Shown: positions 51,458 to 61,062 of the stretch, in pieces
Numbering within the stretch: the first letter of the stretch is position 1
How the letters are laid out: each line of letters starts with the position of its first letter
From: Flavobacteriales bacterium
Lineage (GTDB): Bacteria > Bacteroidota > Bacteroidia > Flavobacteriales_E > Vicingaceae
Assembly (NCBI GenBank): GCA_020635825.1
Contig: JACJZA010000012.1
Span: 1 to 64,000 of the forward strand
Direction: 5' to 3'
DNA length: 64,000 nt
Translations under genes and position numbers: made by a program
Notes under the pieces: model-generated
The model's database searches: none
What the model saw: only the letters and a program-made list of their open reading frames with translations
Told to the model about the DNA's origin: nothing

Positions 51458-54400
51458 TTATCTTATAATAGTAATAAATCCTTTTTGGATAGTTAATTTA
51501 CCTGAAGAATCATTTGGATAAAAAAGATAATAATATGTGCCTGAATTTATCCCATTAGCATCCCAATCATTTTTATAATTATCATCTTTAAAAATAATCC
51601 TGCCCCATCGGTTAAATACTTCTAATTTCGAATTAGGATATTTTTCAATATTTTCAATAATGAAATAATCGTTTATTCCATCTCCATTTGGAGTAAATAT
51701 ATTAGGAATATCATTTATTAAACAACTATCTAATTGTATCATTATTGAATCAGATGAATTACAAACTCCATTTACAACAGTAACATGATATAAACCAGAA
51801 TCAAGAACATTTAAAAAATTTAGAGTAGAACCATCTTGCCATAAGTATTCTGAATAAACAGTATCAATTTCAAGTATAAAACCCTCAAGAGAATCAATAC
51901 AGACAATGGTATCATTTCCTAAATCAAACATAGGGTAGTCAAATACATTTACAAATATTGAATTTGATGATTGACATCCATTAGTATCTGTTATGGAAAT
52001 TGTATATAATCCTGTTTGATTAGAAGTGATGTCATTTATTTGATAATGAATTTGATTGTTTAAAACCCCATTAGGTCCTTCCCAGAAATAAGTCTGCTGA
52101 TAAATGGAATCAGTATAAAGTAAGAGTGTATCACCAACACAATATGATATGTTCCCATATATAGATGGAATAGGCGGAGAATTTAAAATAGAAATAGATG
52201 TGGTATCGGCATTAGATAAACAACCGTTTTCATCCTTTACAACTAAATAGTAATCACCAGAATTATTTTGATTGAGATTATTTATAATTAAACTATCCTC
52301 ATAATAGGGATTCAGTTGAGAATCCATCCAAATTAAAGAGTCATTTGTATTATTAGAGTATAACAATAAAGAACCTGAATTACAATAAATAGTATCACCC
52401 AAAATAATTGGTGCCTCAGGTTTAGGTGAAATCGAAATAAAAACATTGCCCTGACTATTAATACATGAAGAACCAGTAATAGATAAATAATAATAGCCAG
52501 AATCATTAAAGTTAACTGAGGGGTTATAAAAATTTGAAGATGTACCTAAAATACCTGATGAGTTTGACCATTGATATGTAGCACCATTGATAATGTCTGT
52601 ACTTAATAATAATGATTGTCCTTCGCAAATAGTAGTGTCTCCATAAATATTAGGACTCCCATTAGCAGGGACTACATTTACCGTAATAATTTTGGATGGA
52701 CTTTCACACCCATTTGAATCTGTGAAGGTTGCAAAATAATTAGTAGTATTAAATAGAGGTGGAGAATGAAAAATTGAATCAATAGAAATTAAAGTAAAAG
52801 AAGAATCATACCAATTAAGAATGATATTATTATGTGAAGATAGAATTACACTATCACCAAAACATACAGTTGTATCAGAAAGTTGAGGGGAAGGCAAAAT
52901 AAAATTTTTAACAACTACTGTATCTGAAGAAGAGCTACAATTATTTAATCCTGTACCAATCGCAAAATATTCACCATCCAATATTGCATATGTAGAATCA
53001 GAGAGTATTCCATTACTCCAAACTACCGAACTATAATCACCGGTTGCTAGAAGTAGAATGCTGTCTGATAAACATTTCCATAATGTGTCATGTAAATTAA
53101 TACTGATTTCAGGATTTGCCAAAACAGTGACTATAACATTTGTATCACCACTTGAACAGTAGTCATCTGCAATGGAAAGAGAATAATTACCAGCATTTGT
53201 TGTATCAACTATATTTATTTCAATGTTGTTTTGAGTAGAAGTGAATCCATTTGGCCCTGTCCAATTATATTGACCATTTAAAATAGCATTGGTTGAAAGT
53301 GTTAATGTATCCCCCATACAAATTTCAGTATCCCCCAATATACTTGGTGTTATTGAGCTTGGATTAATGTATATGGTAATAGGAATTAAGCTACTAGAAC
53401 AATTACTATCAGAATTATTGACATAAATAGTACTATCATTTATTACATTATAAATAATAAGAGTATCACCTATATAGAAAGGTGTAATAGAATTTGAATC
53501 GCTATACCAATTAGTTGTATAGCCAAAATTTAAATTAAATAATATTGACGAATCACCTTTGCAGATAGTATCATTTATCACAATAGGAAGGCTACTACTA
53601 TTATGATAACCAATATGTATAGTATCAGAAACAGCAGTACATCCTGTAGAAGATTCTGTAACTGTAACATAGTAATATCCAGTATCTGTTGTGTGTAAAA
53701 TTTGCCCAAAATATTGAGAAGGTTGCCATTCATAACCTCCCATCCCAGCATTTGCAGATAATATTGCTGTATCACCTGGGCAAATTATAGAGTCAGTAAT
53801 TAGAGTTACTGAAGCATTTACATTTGCTTGAGTAATTACAACACTATCTATAACAGTAAATCCACATTGTGTTACTTGTACATAATATGTGCCTGGCATA
53901 TTCACTATAATGGAAGGATCATTAGCCGAACCAGAGGGATGCCATTGAACGCCAGGACTACCACTATATATTGCTGTTAATTCTATAGCACCAGTATGAC
54001 AGAGTTCTGTACCGGGATCAGCAAGAATATAAGGGGTGTTATACTCTTTAAGCTCTATGGTGTTTGAGGTTAATATGCATCCATCAAAATCAGTTAAAAC
54101 ACAATGATAGAAACCAGGAACATTTACCCAAATTGATTGAGTATTACCAATAACATTACCTTGGGGACCTACCCATTCGTAATTTGTTCCAGCTTGTAAA
54201 CACGTTAATTCAATTGAATCATTTGGACAAACAATATTATCAGGAACATTACTTACAATTGTAGGACTTGGTTTTATAGAAACAGAAAAATTATCTGAAA
54301 TATAATTGCTACAACCAGTTGTAGTATCTGTTATAGTTCCACTATATTGATAATTACCTTGTTGATTAGCAAAGATCGAATCACCACCATTTGTTATTGT

Positions 54401-56899
54401 TATGATTCCCGGACCGTTCCAATTGAACCCACTTACTATTGTATCAGTCCATACATTAATAGTGTCACCTGGACATAATAAGGGGTCTCCGGATATGTTT
54501 AAATTTAAAGTTGGTTTGGGTAAAACTTCAACATAAAAAGAATCTTGAACAAAATAATGAGTAGTATCTAAACCACATAAATTTTCATAGCCAAGTACAA
54601 AATCACAATTAATGTTATACCATCCTGAAGAAGTAGGTGAAAAACCTCCCTGAAGACAGTTCCCACCACCACTTATGTTCCAGTTTTGATTATAAATTAA
54701 TGAACAAAAAGCATTTGGTAACCCAGTTGGATTTGTTAATGAATCTGCAATAACAAAACTGATTGTTTGCCCAATACATATAGTATCATTTAATTGAATG
54801 ATATAAGGTATAATAGTATCCTTAAATAAAGGGTAATCATAATTTAAATTAAATGAAGCAGAATTAGAACAGTTATTTGAATCAAGAACAGAAACTGAAT
54901 AATTTCCAGGCTCAAAAATTTGATGAGGTAAAGAATCTAAGTAAAAAGTACCAGAAGGAGTTGAGTAAAGAAACTGATAGGATGTATCTAAATCCCCAAA
55001 CCAAGTTGTAACAGTATCAGGGAAACATAATTCCATGTTATTATAACTTGGGTATTGTTGGGTGTTAAAATAATGGCCGTCTGTTAAGTGTGGCATTTGT
55101 GGAATAGGATTAATTGTAACAAAAACGGTATCTCTTTTCAATACACAGCCATCAATTCTTTCTGTTTCAACTGAATATTCTCCGGATGTATTTATCCCAA
55201 TAGAACTATTAGTTAAAGTATTGCTCCATAAAAAATCAAAATAAGGGCCATGGTGATAATTGGGTGATGAATTATAATTACTGTTGTAAGAGCCGTTTCC
55301 AGCAGTATGAGTATCAATGAAAGCTCCTCCATTTCCACAAAAGACTAAGGAATCGATACATGTGCTATTTATACAAGGAAGATTATAATCATAACAGGTA
55401 GTATTTTCGTAATAATAATAATGAGGAATTACAAGATCAACAGGTTTTCCAATCAAGATATCTTTACTACCTACTGAGTTTAAATATTTATAGTAAGAGT
55501 TGGCACAAGAAGTACTCCATGAATATCCAGAAAAATTATTATTTATGCCATTAAAGGATGAAAAATTAAGTCCAACTGGATAATTAAAATATTCAGTATA
55601 ACCGCCAGAGATAATAGGGTTGTCAACATTAGAAATGGCAATACCAGAACAATAATCATCTAAAGGTCCACCATATTGTCGCATCCATTTTCTTGTTCCA
55701 TTTTTATCATATTTAGTGATAAAAATATCATTATAACCTACTGAGTTGAAAAGGCCAGACCCTAAAGTGTCAGCGTATTCTTTAAAGATACATTTGAATA
55801 TGCCAGTAATATAAGGATCTTGATTCTGATCAAGTGTTATTGCTTTAGAAGAAACTTCGGAGTTTGAATCATCTTCTTGCATCCATTTTATATTTCCATC
55901 AGCATCCATTTTGATGAGAAATATTCTATAGGTATAATTTCCATTTAAAAAAACGTTACCATTATTACTAATAATAATCATCTGCCCTTGAAAATCACCG
56001 GTTATATATATATCATTTGAATTGTCTATTTCAATATCATAAACAAGTGTTTGAACTGCCCCCAATCTTTTAAACCAAACTTCATTTCCATTGGGGTCCA
56101 ACTTTAAAAGCATTCCAGCATTATAAATAGTATTGTTATGTGTAGAGCCAGCTATGGTTAATGTGTCGGAAAATTGCCCTGTAATGTATATGTTGTTAGC
56201 TAAATCGGTCTTAAGAGCTAATCCTCTATCATCATATTTTGCAGTTCCTTGAATAGACCATAAATTGTTACCATTCATGTCATATTTAGATATAAAAATA
56301 TCATAAGCAGGTAGTCCAGTATTGGGATCTATTGCACTTGAAAAATTGTTAGTTCCAATTTGAGCATTCCCTTTAAACTGTCCGGTAACAATAACATTTC
56401 CTAAATTATCAAATGTGATTCCATAACCAGTATCACCATCAGTACCTCCTTCAGATTTTGCCCAAACTACATTGCCTGAATTGTCAAGTTTCAATATGAA
56501 AATATCTTGAGAATTTCCACTAGATGTTAAAGTTGTACTTCCAAATGTAGCTGAACCAATAAAATAGCCTGTTACATAAATATTTCCTAAACTATCAACA
56601 GCAATATCATATCCTCTATCAGCTTGAGGTCCCCCAAAAACTTTTACCCATAAAAAATTACCATTAGCATCATTTTTTGAGACATAGATATCACTAAAAC
56701 CATTTGTTGTTAGGTTTATTGATGGGCCAAAAATTGAAGAACTAGTAGTATAGCCAGTGGTGTAGATATTTCCAAATTGATCGACTTCGACATCGTAAGA
56801 TTCATCATTATAATTACCTCCAGCTGAGTTTATCCAGTTTTGTGCAAAACATAACTCAGAGATAAGGTGAAATAATATGAATAATAAATTACGAGCCAT
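51458..56899 (-). CDS. Giant secreted protein: propeller repeats, many Ig-like repeats, T9SS type B domain
   Basis: The 1813-residue protein has a signal peptide (1-19, ending CFA/QNW). Residues about 20-480 are SBBP/NHL-like propeller repeats (GNIYTTGYT, GNIYVTGYF, GNVIVTGQF). About 550-1720 are roughly a dozen Ig-like repeats with GxYxxxxT strands and CxGDT/CxGDS motifs (ICKGDSILFN, EICMGDTLTLS). The last 90 residues are a gliding-motility-associated type B sorting domain (IPNIFTPNGDGINDYF, FNRWGRIIFKD). A T9SS-exported surface adhesin or filament is likely. Upstream of the start I see no clear promoter. Confidence 0.87.
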   Translation of the reverse strand: MARNLLFILFHLISELCFAQNWINSAGGNYNDESYDVEVDQFGNIYTTGYTTSSSIFGPSINLTTNGFSDIYVSKNDANGNFLWVKVFGGPQADRGYDIAVDSLGNIYVTGYFIGSATFGSTTLTSSGNSQDIFILKLDNSGNVVWAKSEGGTDGDTGYGITFDNLGNVIVTGQFKGNAQIGTNNFSSAIDPNTGLPAYDIFISKYDMNGNNLWSIQGTAKYDDRGLALKTDLANNIYITGQFSDTLTIAGSTHNNTIYNAGMLLKLDPNGNEVWFKRLGAVQTLVYDIEIDNSNDIYITGDFQGQMIIISNNGNVFLNGNYTYRIFLIKMDADGNIKWMQEDDSNSEVSSKAITLDQNQDPYITGIFKCIFKEYADTLGSGLFNSVGYNDIFITKYDKNGTRKWMRQYGGPLDDYCSGIAISNVDNPIISGGYTEYFNYPVGLNFSSFNGINNNFSGYSWSTSCANSYYKYLNSVGSKDILIGKPVDLVIPHYYYYENTTCYDYNLPCINSTCIDSLVFCGNGGAFIDTHTAGNGSYNSNYNSSPNYHHGPYFDFLWSNTLTNSSIGINTSGEYSVETERIDGCVLKRDTVFVTINPIPQMPHLTDGHYFNTQQYPSYNNMELCFPDTVTTWFGDLDTSYQFLYSTPSGTFYLDSLPHQIFEPGNYSVSVLDSNNCSNSASFNLNYDYPLFKDTIIPYIIQLNDTICIGQTISFVIADSLTNPTGLPNAFCSLIYNQNWNISGGGNCLQGGFSPTSSGWYNINCDFVLGYENLCGLDTTHYFVQDSFYVEVLPKPTLNLNISGDPLLCPGDTINVWTDTIVSGFNWNGPGIITITNGGDSIFANQQGNYQYSGTITDTTTGCSNYISDNFSVSIKPSPTIVSNVPDNIVCPNDSIELTCLQAGTNYEWVGPQGNVIGNTQSIWVNVPGFYHCVLTDFDGCILTSNTIELKEYNTPYILADPGTELCHTGAIELTAIYSGSPGVQWHPSGSANDPSIIVNMPGTYYVQVTQCGFTVIDSVVITQANVNASVTLITDSIICPGDTAILSANAGMGGYEWQPSQYFGQILHTTDTGYYYVTVTESSTGCTAVSDTIHIGYHNSSSLPIVINDTICKGDSSILFNLNFGYTTNWYSDSNSITPFYIGDTLIIYNVINDSTIYVNNSDSNCSSSLIPITIYINPSSITPSILGDTEICMGDTLTLSTNAILNGQYNWTGPNGFTSTQNNIEINIVDTTNAGNYSLSIADDYCSSGDTNVIVTVLANPEISINLHDTLWKCLSDSILLLATGDYSSVVWSNGILSDSTYAILDGEYFAIGTGLNNCSSSSDTVVVKNFILPSPQLSDTTVCFGDSVILSSHNNIILNWYDSSFTLISIDSIFHSPPLFNTTNYFATFTDSNGCESPSKIITVNVVPANGSPNIYGDTTICEGQSLLLSTDIINGATYQWSNSSGILGTSSNFYNPSVNFNDSGYYYLSITGSSCINSQGNVFISISPKPEAPIILGDTIYCNSGSLLLYSNNTNDSLIWMDSQLNPYYEDSLIINNLNQNNSGDYYLVVKDENGCLSNADTTSISILNSPPIPSIYGNISYCVGDTLLLYTDSIYQQTYFWEGPNGVLNNQIHYQINDITSNQTGLYTISITDTNGCQSSNSIFVNVFDYPMFDLGNDTIVCIDSLEGFILEIDTVYSEYLWQDGSTLNFLNVLDSGLYHVTVVNGVCNSSDSIMIQLDSCLINDIPNIFTPNGDGINDYFIIENIEKYPNSKLEVFNRWGRIIFKDDNYKNDWDANGINSGTYYYLFYPNDSSGKLTIQKGFITIIR

Positions 56900-57016
56900 A
56901 AATATTACATAAACCTAAAATAAAAGATAAAAGGTGTAAAACCTAATTTCATTTCATTAACGGTTAAAAAAAACTGTGGTTTGTGTAATGACGAGAAATT
57001 TTTGAGGTAAGTTGCT

Positions 57017-57625
57017 TTAAATGGTTCTCATAAATTTGATACTAACACCATCAATTTCTTCAAATTGTTCAATAATATTTCCAGCTTCAGAAGTTCTAAT
57101 GTTAAATTCAATTAAACAACTATTTTCAAAAAGCTGATTGGTAACATTTAAGTCTTGTTGTTTAATGAAGTTCATTACTTCACTCATAATTGTATAATCA
57201 AAAAATACCTGATAGTAATTGTTTACCGTTTTTTCAATGATTTTAGCATTGTTGATGGCATCGGCAGCAGCTTCTTTATAGGCTGTTATCAATCCTCCTA
57301 CTCCTAATTTAGTTCCTCCAAAATACCTAACAACTACAATTCCAACATTGGTTAGATTATTCGATAAAATTTGACCATAAATTGGTTTACCAGCAGAGTT
57401 ATTGGGTTCTCCATCATCACTATAGCGAAATTCATTCTCTGTTAATCCTAATTTAAAAGCATAACAATGATGTCGTGCATCATGGTAATCTTTTTTTAAT
57501 TGTTGGAGATGTTCTTTAAAATCTTCTTCAGATAAAATAGGATAAGCAAAAGCAATGAATTTACTGCCTTTCTCTTTATAAATACCTTCGCTTGGTTTTT
57601 TTATGGTTAGGTAAGCATCACTCAT
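57017..57625 (-). CDS. YigZ/IMPACT family protein
   Basis: The 202 residues from ATG 57625 carry the UPF0029/IMPACT signature (KGSKFIAFAYPI, ARHHCYAFKLG, SDDGEPNNSAGKPI, VVVRYFGGTKLGVGGL) and a C-terminal ferredoxin-like domain. Human IMPACT inhibits GCN2; the bacterial role is unclear, possibly ribosome-related. A longer start at 57682 is rejected because ATG 57625 overlaps the DMT gene's stop by one base (TAATG), a coupling seen often here. Confidence 0.88.
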   Translation of the reverse strand: MSDAYLTIKKPSEGIYKEKGSKFIAFAYPILSEEDFKEHLQQLKKDYHDARHHCYAFKLGLTENEFRYSDDGEPNNSAGKPIYGQILSNNLTNVGIVVVRYFGGTKLGVGGLITAYKEAAADAINNAKIIEKTVNNYYQVFFDYTIMSEVMNFIKQQDLNVTNQLFENSCLIEFNIRTSEAGNIIEQFEEIDGVSIKFMRTI

Positions 57626-58494
57626 TAACTGATAAAGGTAATGATATAAATGGCAACTACAGATAATATTAATCCTAACCAATTACAAGTTGTTAAATGC
57701 TCTTTAAACAATAGTTTGCCAATAATTGCTGAAACTACAATTACACCCATACTTACAACTGGAAATACTTGTGAAGCTTCTAATCCAGATGTTTCTAAAG
57801 CATTAAAAAACAAAACCAAAGAAGCATAATTAGGAATACCCAATACAATTCCGCCAATAAGGTTTTTGGTAGAAAATTCAATTTTAGTATTCAATGCTTT
57901 AAATAATAATATGATAAAACCACAAGAAGCAGCCATGATAAACAGAACGATAAAAAAAGTTGTTTTTTGATCTTCATCTACAACTGTTCGTTGTGCATGG
58001 TTAAAGATGGAATCGGCAATTCCTTGACCTATAAAAACTAATATGATTAACCAGAGATATTTTTTATCGAAGCTTAGTTTTTTGTTTTTAGTAGAAGATA
58101 GGTAAATACTGATTGCTGCTAATATAAATCCTGCAAATTTTGTAATTGTTAAATGATCGTTTGGATACAAGAAAATTGCAACACCAACGGGGATAAAAAG
58201 AGATAATTTATTGGCTACTGTTGTAATTGCTATTCCTACTTTTTGAGTTCCCGTGGCGTAAAAATTAAAAACAACAATGAATAAAAAACCAATGGCAATC
58301 GCATGATAAAAATAACCGGATTGATAAACTTCATTAGCAGAAATGGATTGTTTGGTAAAAAGAAAAGCACAAGTTCCGGCGGTAATGTAATTGACTATTA
58401 AAGCTTGCAGATTGTCAATTTTTAGCTTATCAAAAAATTTAAAGATGATAATCAATAAATTAAAAGCTAGTATGGTTAAGATGATATCAATCAT
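57625..58494 (-). CDS. EamA/DMT family transporter
   Basis: The 289-residue protein has ten hydrophobic segments in two halves, typical of the drug/metabolite transporter superfamily (GFLFIVVFNFYATGTQKVGI; second half SQVFPVVSMGVIVVSAIIG). The substrate is unknown. It overlaps ribD upstream by 8 bases and yigZ downstream by one, giving a ribD-EamA-yigZ operon. Confidence 0.85.
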   Translation of the reverse strand: MIDIILTILAFNLLIIIFKFFDKLKIDNLQALIVNYITAGTCAFLFTKQSISANEVYQSGYFYHAIAIGFLFIVVFNFYATGTQKVGIAITTVANKLSLFIPVGVAIFLYPNDHLTITKFAGFILAAISIYLSSTKNKKLSFDKKYLWLIILVFIGQGIADSIFNHAQRTVVDEDQKTTFFIVLFIMAASCGFIILLFKALNTKIEFSTKNLIGGIVLGIPNYASLVLFFNALETSGLEASQVFPVVSMGVIVVSAIIGKLLFKEHLTTCNWLGLILSVVAIYIITFIS

Positions 58495-59578
58495 TCAAAT
58501 AATAATATAAAGTGTCAGTACTTATATTTTCTTTAAGATATGAACTAACTTTTAGTTCTGGAGCTCTTAATCCTTTTTCAAAAGTTTTGTTGCCTACAAA
58601 AACTCTTGCCTCGTCCCAACAATTTTCTGAAACGAATGTCTCTAATAATTGTTTTCCACCTTCAATAATTGCAGATTGTATTTGATGTTGGAATAAAACA
58701 TCTAAAATTTGAGTAAGTAGACTTTTCTCCTTTTCAATTAAACAATATTCAATGTTTTCTTGATTAACTTTTGGATGCTTAGTTAAAATAATAGTCGCAA
58801 TTGAATTATCAAGAACATTTGAATTTTCTGGGATTCGATTATTTAAATCCAGCACAATTCTAGTTGGATTTTTACCATTCCATTCTCTTACATTCAATTT
58901 AGGATTGTCATTAATAACAGTATTAGTGCCAACCATAATACCCATTTCTTCACTTCTCCATTTATGCACTAATTTTTTACTTAATGGGATCGTAATCCAA
59001 TTGTTAACGTCATTACGGGCTTGACCCGTAATCTCCTCTTTTTGATGGATAAGATTGCTTCGTTTCTCGCAATGACGTTCAACATCCATAAAACCATCTT
59101 TAGTTTCTGCCCATTTTAAAATAATATAAGGTCGTTTTTTATTATGGAAAGTAAAAAATCGTTTGTTGAGATTTAAAGATTCTTTTTCGAGAACGCCAAC
59201 AGTAACATCAATTCCAGCATTTTTCAATTTTTCAATTCCTTTGCCAGACACTTCACTAAAACTGTCAATGCAACCAATTACTACTTTTGGAATTTTATAT
59301 TTAATAATTAAGTCCGAGCATGGAGGTGTTTTACCGTAATGAGCACATGGTTCTAGATTAACATACAAAATGCTTTCTTTAAGAAGTTCTTTGTTTTTTA
59401 CAGAGTTAATTGCATTGACTTCAGCATGGGCTTTCCCGTATAGTTGGTGATAGCCTTCACCAATAATATTATTTTGATGAACGATTACACAACCTACCAT
59501 AGGATTAGGAGCAACATTGCCTAATCCTTTTTGGGCTAAAAGCAAACTGCGTTGCATATATTTTTCATCTAAATTCAT
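58487..59578 (-). CDS. ribD: Riboflavin biosynthesis bifunctional deaminase/reductase, with an in-frame palindromic insert
   Basis: RibD deaminates and then reduces the pyrimidine intermediate of riboflavin synthesis. From ATG 59578 the protein has 363 residues: the deaminase domain with zinc motif HAEV (His51, Glu53) and PCAHYGKTPPC (Cys78, Cys87), then the reductase domain with RPYIILKWAETKDGFMD and RSEEMGIMVGTNTV. Between DGFMDVE and NWITIPLSKK about 24 residues (HCEKRSNLIHQKEEITGQAR and flanks) are encoded by a repeat element at 59006-59079 and have no counterpart in normal RibD. The -7 box ends 6 bases before the ATG, suggesting leaderless mRNA. Confidence 0.93.
   Translation of the reverse strand: MNLDEKYMQRSLLLAQKGLGNVAPNPMVGCVIVHQNNIIGEGYHQLYGKAHAEVNAINSVKNKELLKESILYVNLEPCAHYGKTPPCSDLIIKYKIPKVVIGCIDSFSEVSGKGIEKLKNAGIDVTVGVLEKESLNLNKRFFTFHNKKRPYIILKWAETKDGFMDVERHCEKRSNLIHQKEEITGQARNDVNNWITIPLSKKLVHKWRSEEMGIMVGTNTVINDNPKLNVREWNGKNPTRIVLDLNNRIPENSNVLDNSIATIILTKHPKVNQENIEYCLIEKEKSLLTQILDVLFQHQIQSAIIEGGKQLLETFVSENCWDEARVFVGNKTFEKGLRAPELKVSSYLKENISTDTLYYYLND
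59006..59079. repeat. Protein-coding palindromic repeat inside ribD
   Basis: The 9-bp terminal inverted repeats AACGTCATT (59006-59014) and AATGACGTT (59071-59079) bound 74 bases with an internal hairpin ATTACGGG/CCCGTAAT and an ATTGC/GCAAT pair. The arms resemble the widespread GTCATTGCGAG-type interspersed repeats. It keeps the ribD frame open, like the Rickettsia palindromic elements that add residues to proteins. Confidence 0.75.
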
Positions 59579-59584
59579 GCTAGT

Positions 59585-59592
59585 CAAAGGTA
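59585..59592 (-). promoter_or_regulatory. -7 box directly before ribD
   Basis: TACCTTTG on the minus strand matches TAnnTTTG and ends 6 bases before ATG 59578, so transcription should start at or next to the start codon. Confidence 0.55.
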
Positions 59593-59645
59593 CTTCTTTT
59601 AATAAAAATTACTAATTTCATACCTCTTTAAAACAAAATATAATC

Positions 59646-60734
59646 ATGGCTAAAAAATCAATTTTTACTGCAAAATCATTAAAGTTTTTAGAAAACTATA
59701 TCAATAATCCATCACCAACAGGTTTTGAATCTGGTGGACAAAAAATGTGGTTAGATTATGTGAAACCTTATGTGGACGATTACATGGTGGATACATATGG
59801 CTCTGTGGCAGCTATTATTAATCCATCTGCAAAATATAAAGTGGTAATTGAGGCACATGCCGATGAAATTTCTTGGTTTGTACATTACATCAATGAAAAA
59901 GGATTCATCTATTTAAGAAGAAATGGTGGTTCTGACCATCAAATAGCTCCTTCAAAAAGAGTAAATATACATACTGATAAAGGAATTGTAAAAGCAGTTT
60001 TTGGATGGCCTGCAATTCATACTCGTATGGCAGGGAAAGAAGAAACCCCTCAATTAAACAATATCTTTTTAGATTGTGGGTGTAACTCAAAAGAAGAAGT
60101 AGAAGCCTTAGGTATTCATGTGGGTTCTGTAATTACATATGAAGATGAGTTTATGGTGTTGAATGATAAATATTTTGTTGGTCGTGCTTTAGATAATAGA
60201 ATAGGAGGGTTTATGATTGCTGAGGTAGCTCGTTTGTTGCATGAAAATAAAGTGAAATTACCTTTCGGATTGTATATTACTAATTCTGTTCAAGAAGAAG
60301 TTGGATTAAGAGGTGCTGAGATGATGGTGCAAAATATCCAGCCTAATGTAGCTATTGTAACAGATGTTTGCCACGATACACAAACTCCAATGATAAATAA
60401 AATTGAGCAAGGAGATAATCATGCAGGTAATGGACCTGTTTTAACGGTTGGGCCAGCTGTACAAAATAATCTATTGAAATTAATTATAGATGCGGCTGAT
60501 AAAAAGAAAATTCCTTTCCAAAGAGCAGCTGCAAGTAGAGCTACAGGGACAGATACAGATGCTTTTGCTTATGCAACGGGAGGTGTTGCTTCTGCTTTAA
60601 TTTCATTGCCATTGCGTTATATGCATACAACTGTTGAAATGGTTCACAAAGACGATGTAGAAAATGTGATTAAATTAATTTACGAAGCACTTCAAAAAAT
60701 TAAGAACAATCACGATTTTAGATATTTGAAATAA
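59646..60734 (+). CDS. M42 family aminopeptidase
   Basis: The 362-residue protein fits the M42 (FrvX/TET-like) dinuclear aminopeptidases. Metal-site motifs are EAHADEI (about 69-75), GRALDNRIGG, SVQEEVGLRG and TDVCHDTQTP, with the closing MHTTVEMVHKDDVEN. The enzyme should be a large cytoplasmic complex that trims peptides. It starts at ATG 59646, divergent from ribD, and ends at a strong terminator. Confidence 0.93.
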   Translation: MAKKSIFTAKSLKFLENYINNPSPTGFESGGQKMWLDYVKPYVDDYMVDTYGSVAAIINPSAKYKVVIEAHADEISWFVHYINEKGFIYLRRNGGSDHQIAPSKRVNIHTDKGIVKAVFGWPAIHTRMAGKEETPQLNNIFLDCGCNSKEEVEALGIHVGSVITYEDEFMVLNDKYFVGRALDNRIGGFMIAEVARLLHENKVKLPFGLYITNSVQEEVGLRGAEMMVQNIQPNVAIVTDVCHDTQTPMINKIEQGDNHAGNGPVLTVGPAVQNNLLKLIIDAADKKKIPFQRAAASRATGTDTDAFAYATGGVASALISLPLRYMHTTVEMVHKDDVENVIKLIYEALQKIKNNHDFRYLK

Positions 60735-60741
60735 AAAAGAG

Positions 60742-60775
60742 AAAAGCGACCAACTGGTCGCTTTTTCTTTTTTTA
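60742..60775. terminator. Bidirectional terminator after the M42 peptidase
   Basis: The stem AAAAGCGACC/GGTCGCTTTT with a 4-base loop is flanked by A runs upstream and T runs downstream, so it can serve both the M42 gene and the convergent small membrane protein gene. Confidence 0.85.
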
Positions 60776-61060
60776 ATTTGTCATCTCCCACATAAATAAT
60801 AAATACTGCTGTGAAAAAAGATGAAACATAATGGTTAATGAAACAATTAGTAGTAAAGAATAAAGATATTTATTCCGAATTTGATCAATGTGTTGCCATT
60901 TTATAGCATAAGCGATTAAAAATATACAATGAATACCAGGTAAAATTACCATAAATGCCATAGTAATAATATCAGCACCACCATTATGATTAAATAAAAA
61001 TAAAGAGGAGAGTATAAGATAAATTATAAAAATAATTCCTTGATAAAATACTTTTTTCAT
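60773..61060 (-). CDS. Small three-helix membrane protein
   Basis: The 95-residue protein has three hydrophobic segments (about 7-23, 31-52 and 67-88) separated by short polar loops, with a KWQHIDQIRNKY loop. No family is recognised. It follows the DUF2797 gene by 2 bases, so they are cotranscribed. It ends next to the bidirectional terminator. Confidence 0.65.
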   Translation of the reverse strand: MKKVFYQGIIFIIYLILSSLFLFNHNGGADIITMAFMVILPGIHCIFLIAYAIKWQHIDQIRNKYLYSLLLIVSLTIMFHLFSQQYLLFMWEMTN

Positions 61061-61062
61061 AA

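Noticed and set aside
53578..53775. Minus-strand frame inside the 1813-residue gene
   Set aside because: It is another frame of the Ig-repeat coding sequence with no supporting signal.
51900..55400. Ig-like repeats as a CRISPR or tandem DNA repeat array
   Set aside because: Similarity is at protein level with variable spacing; the DNA is not repeated exactly.
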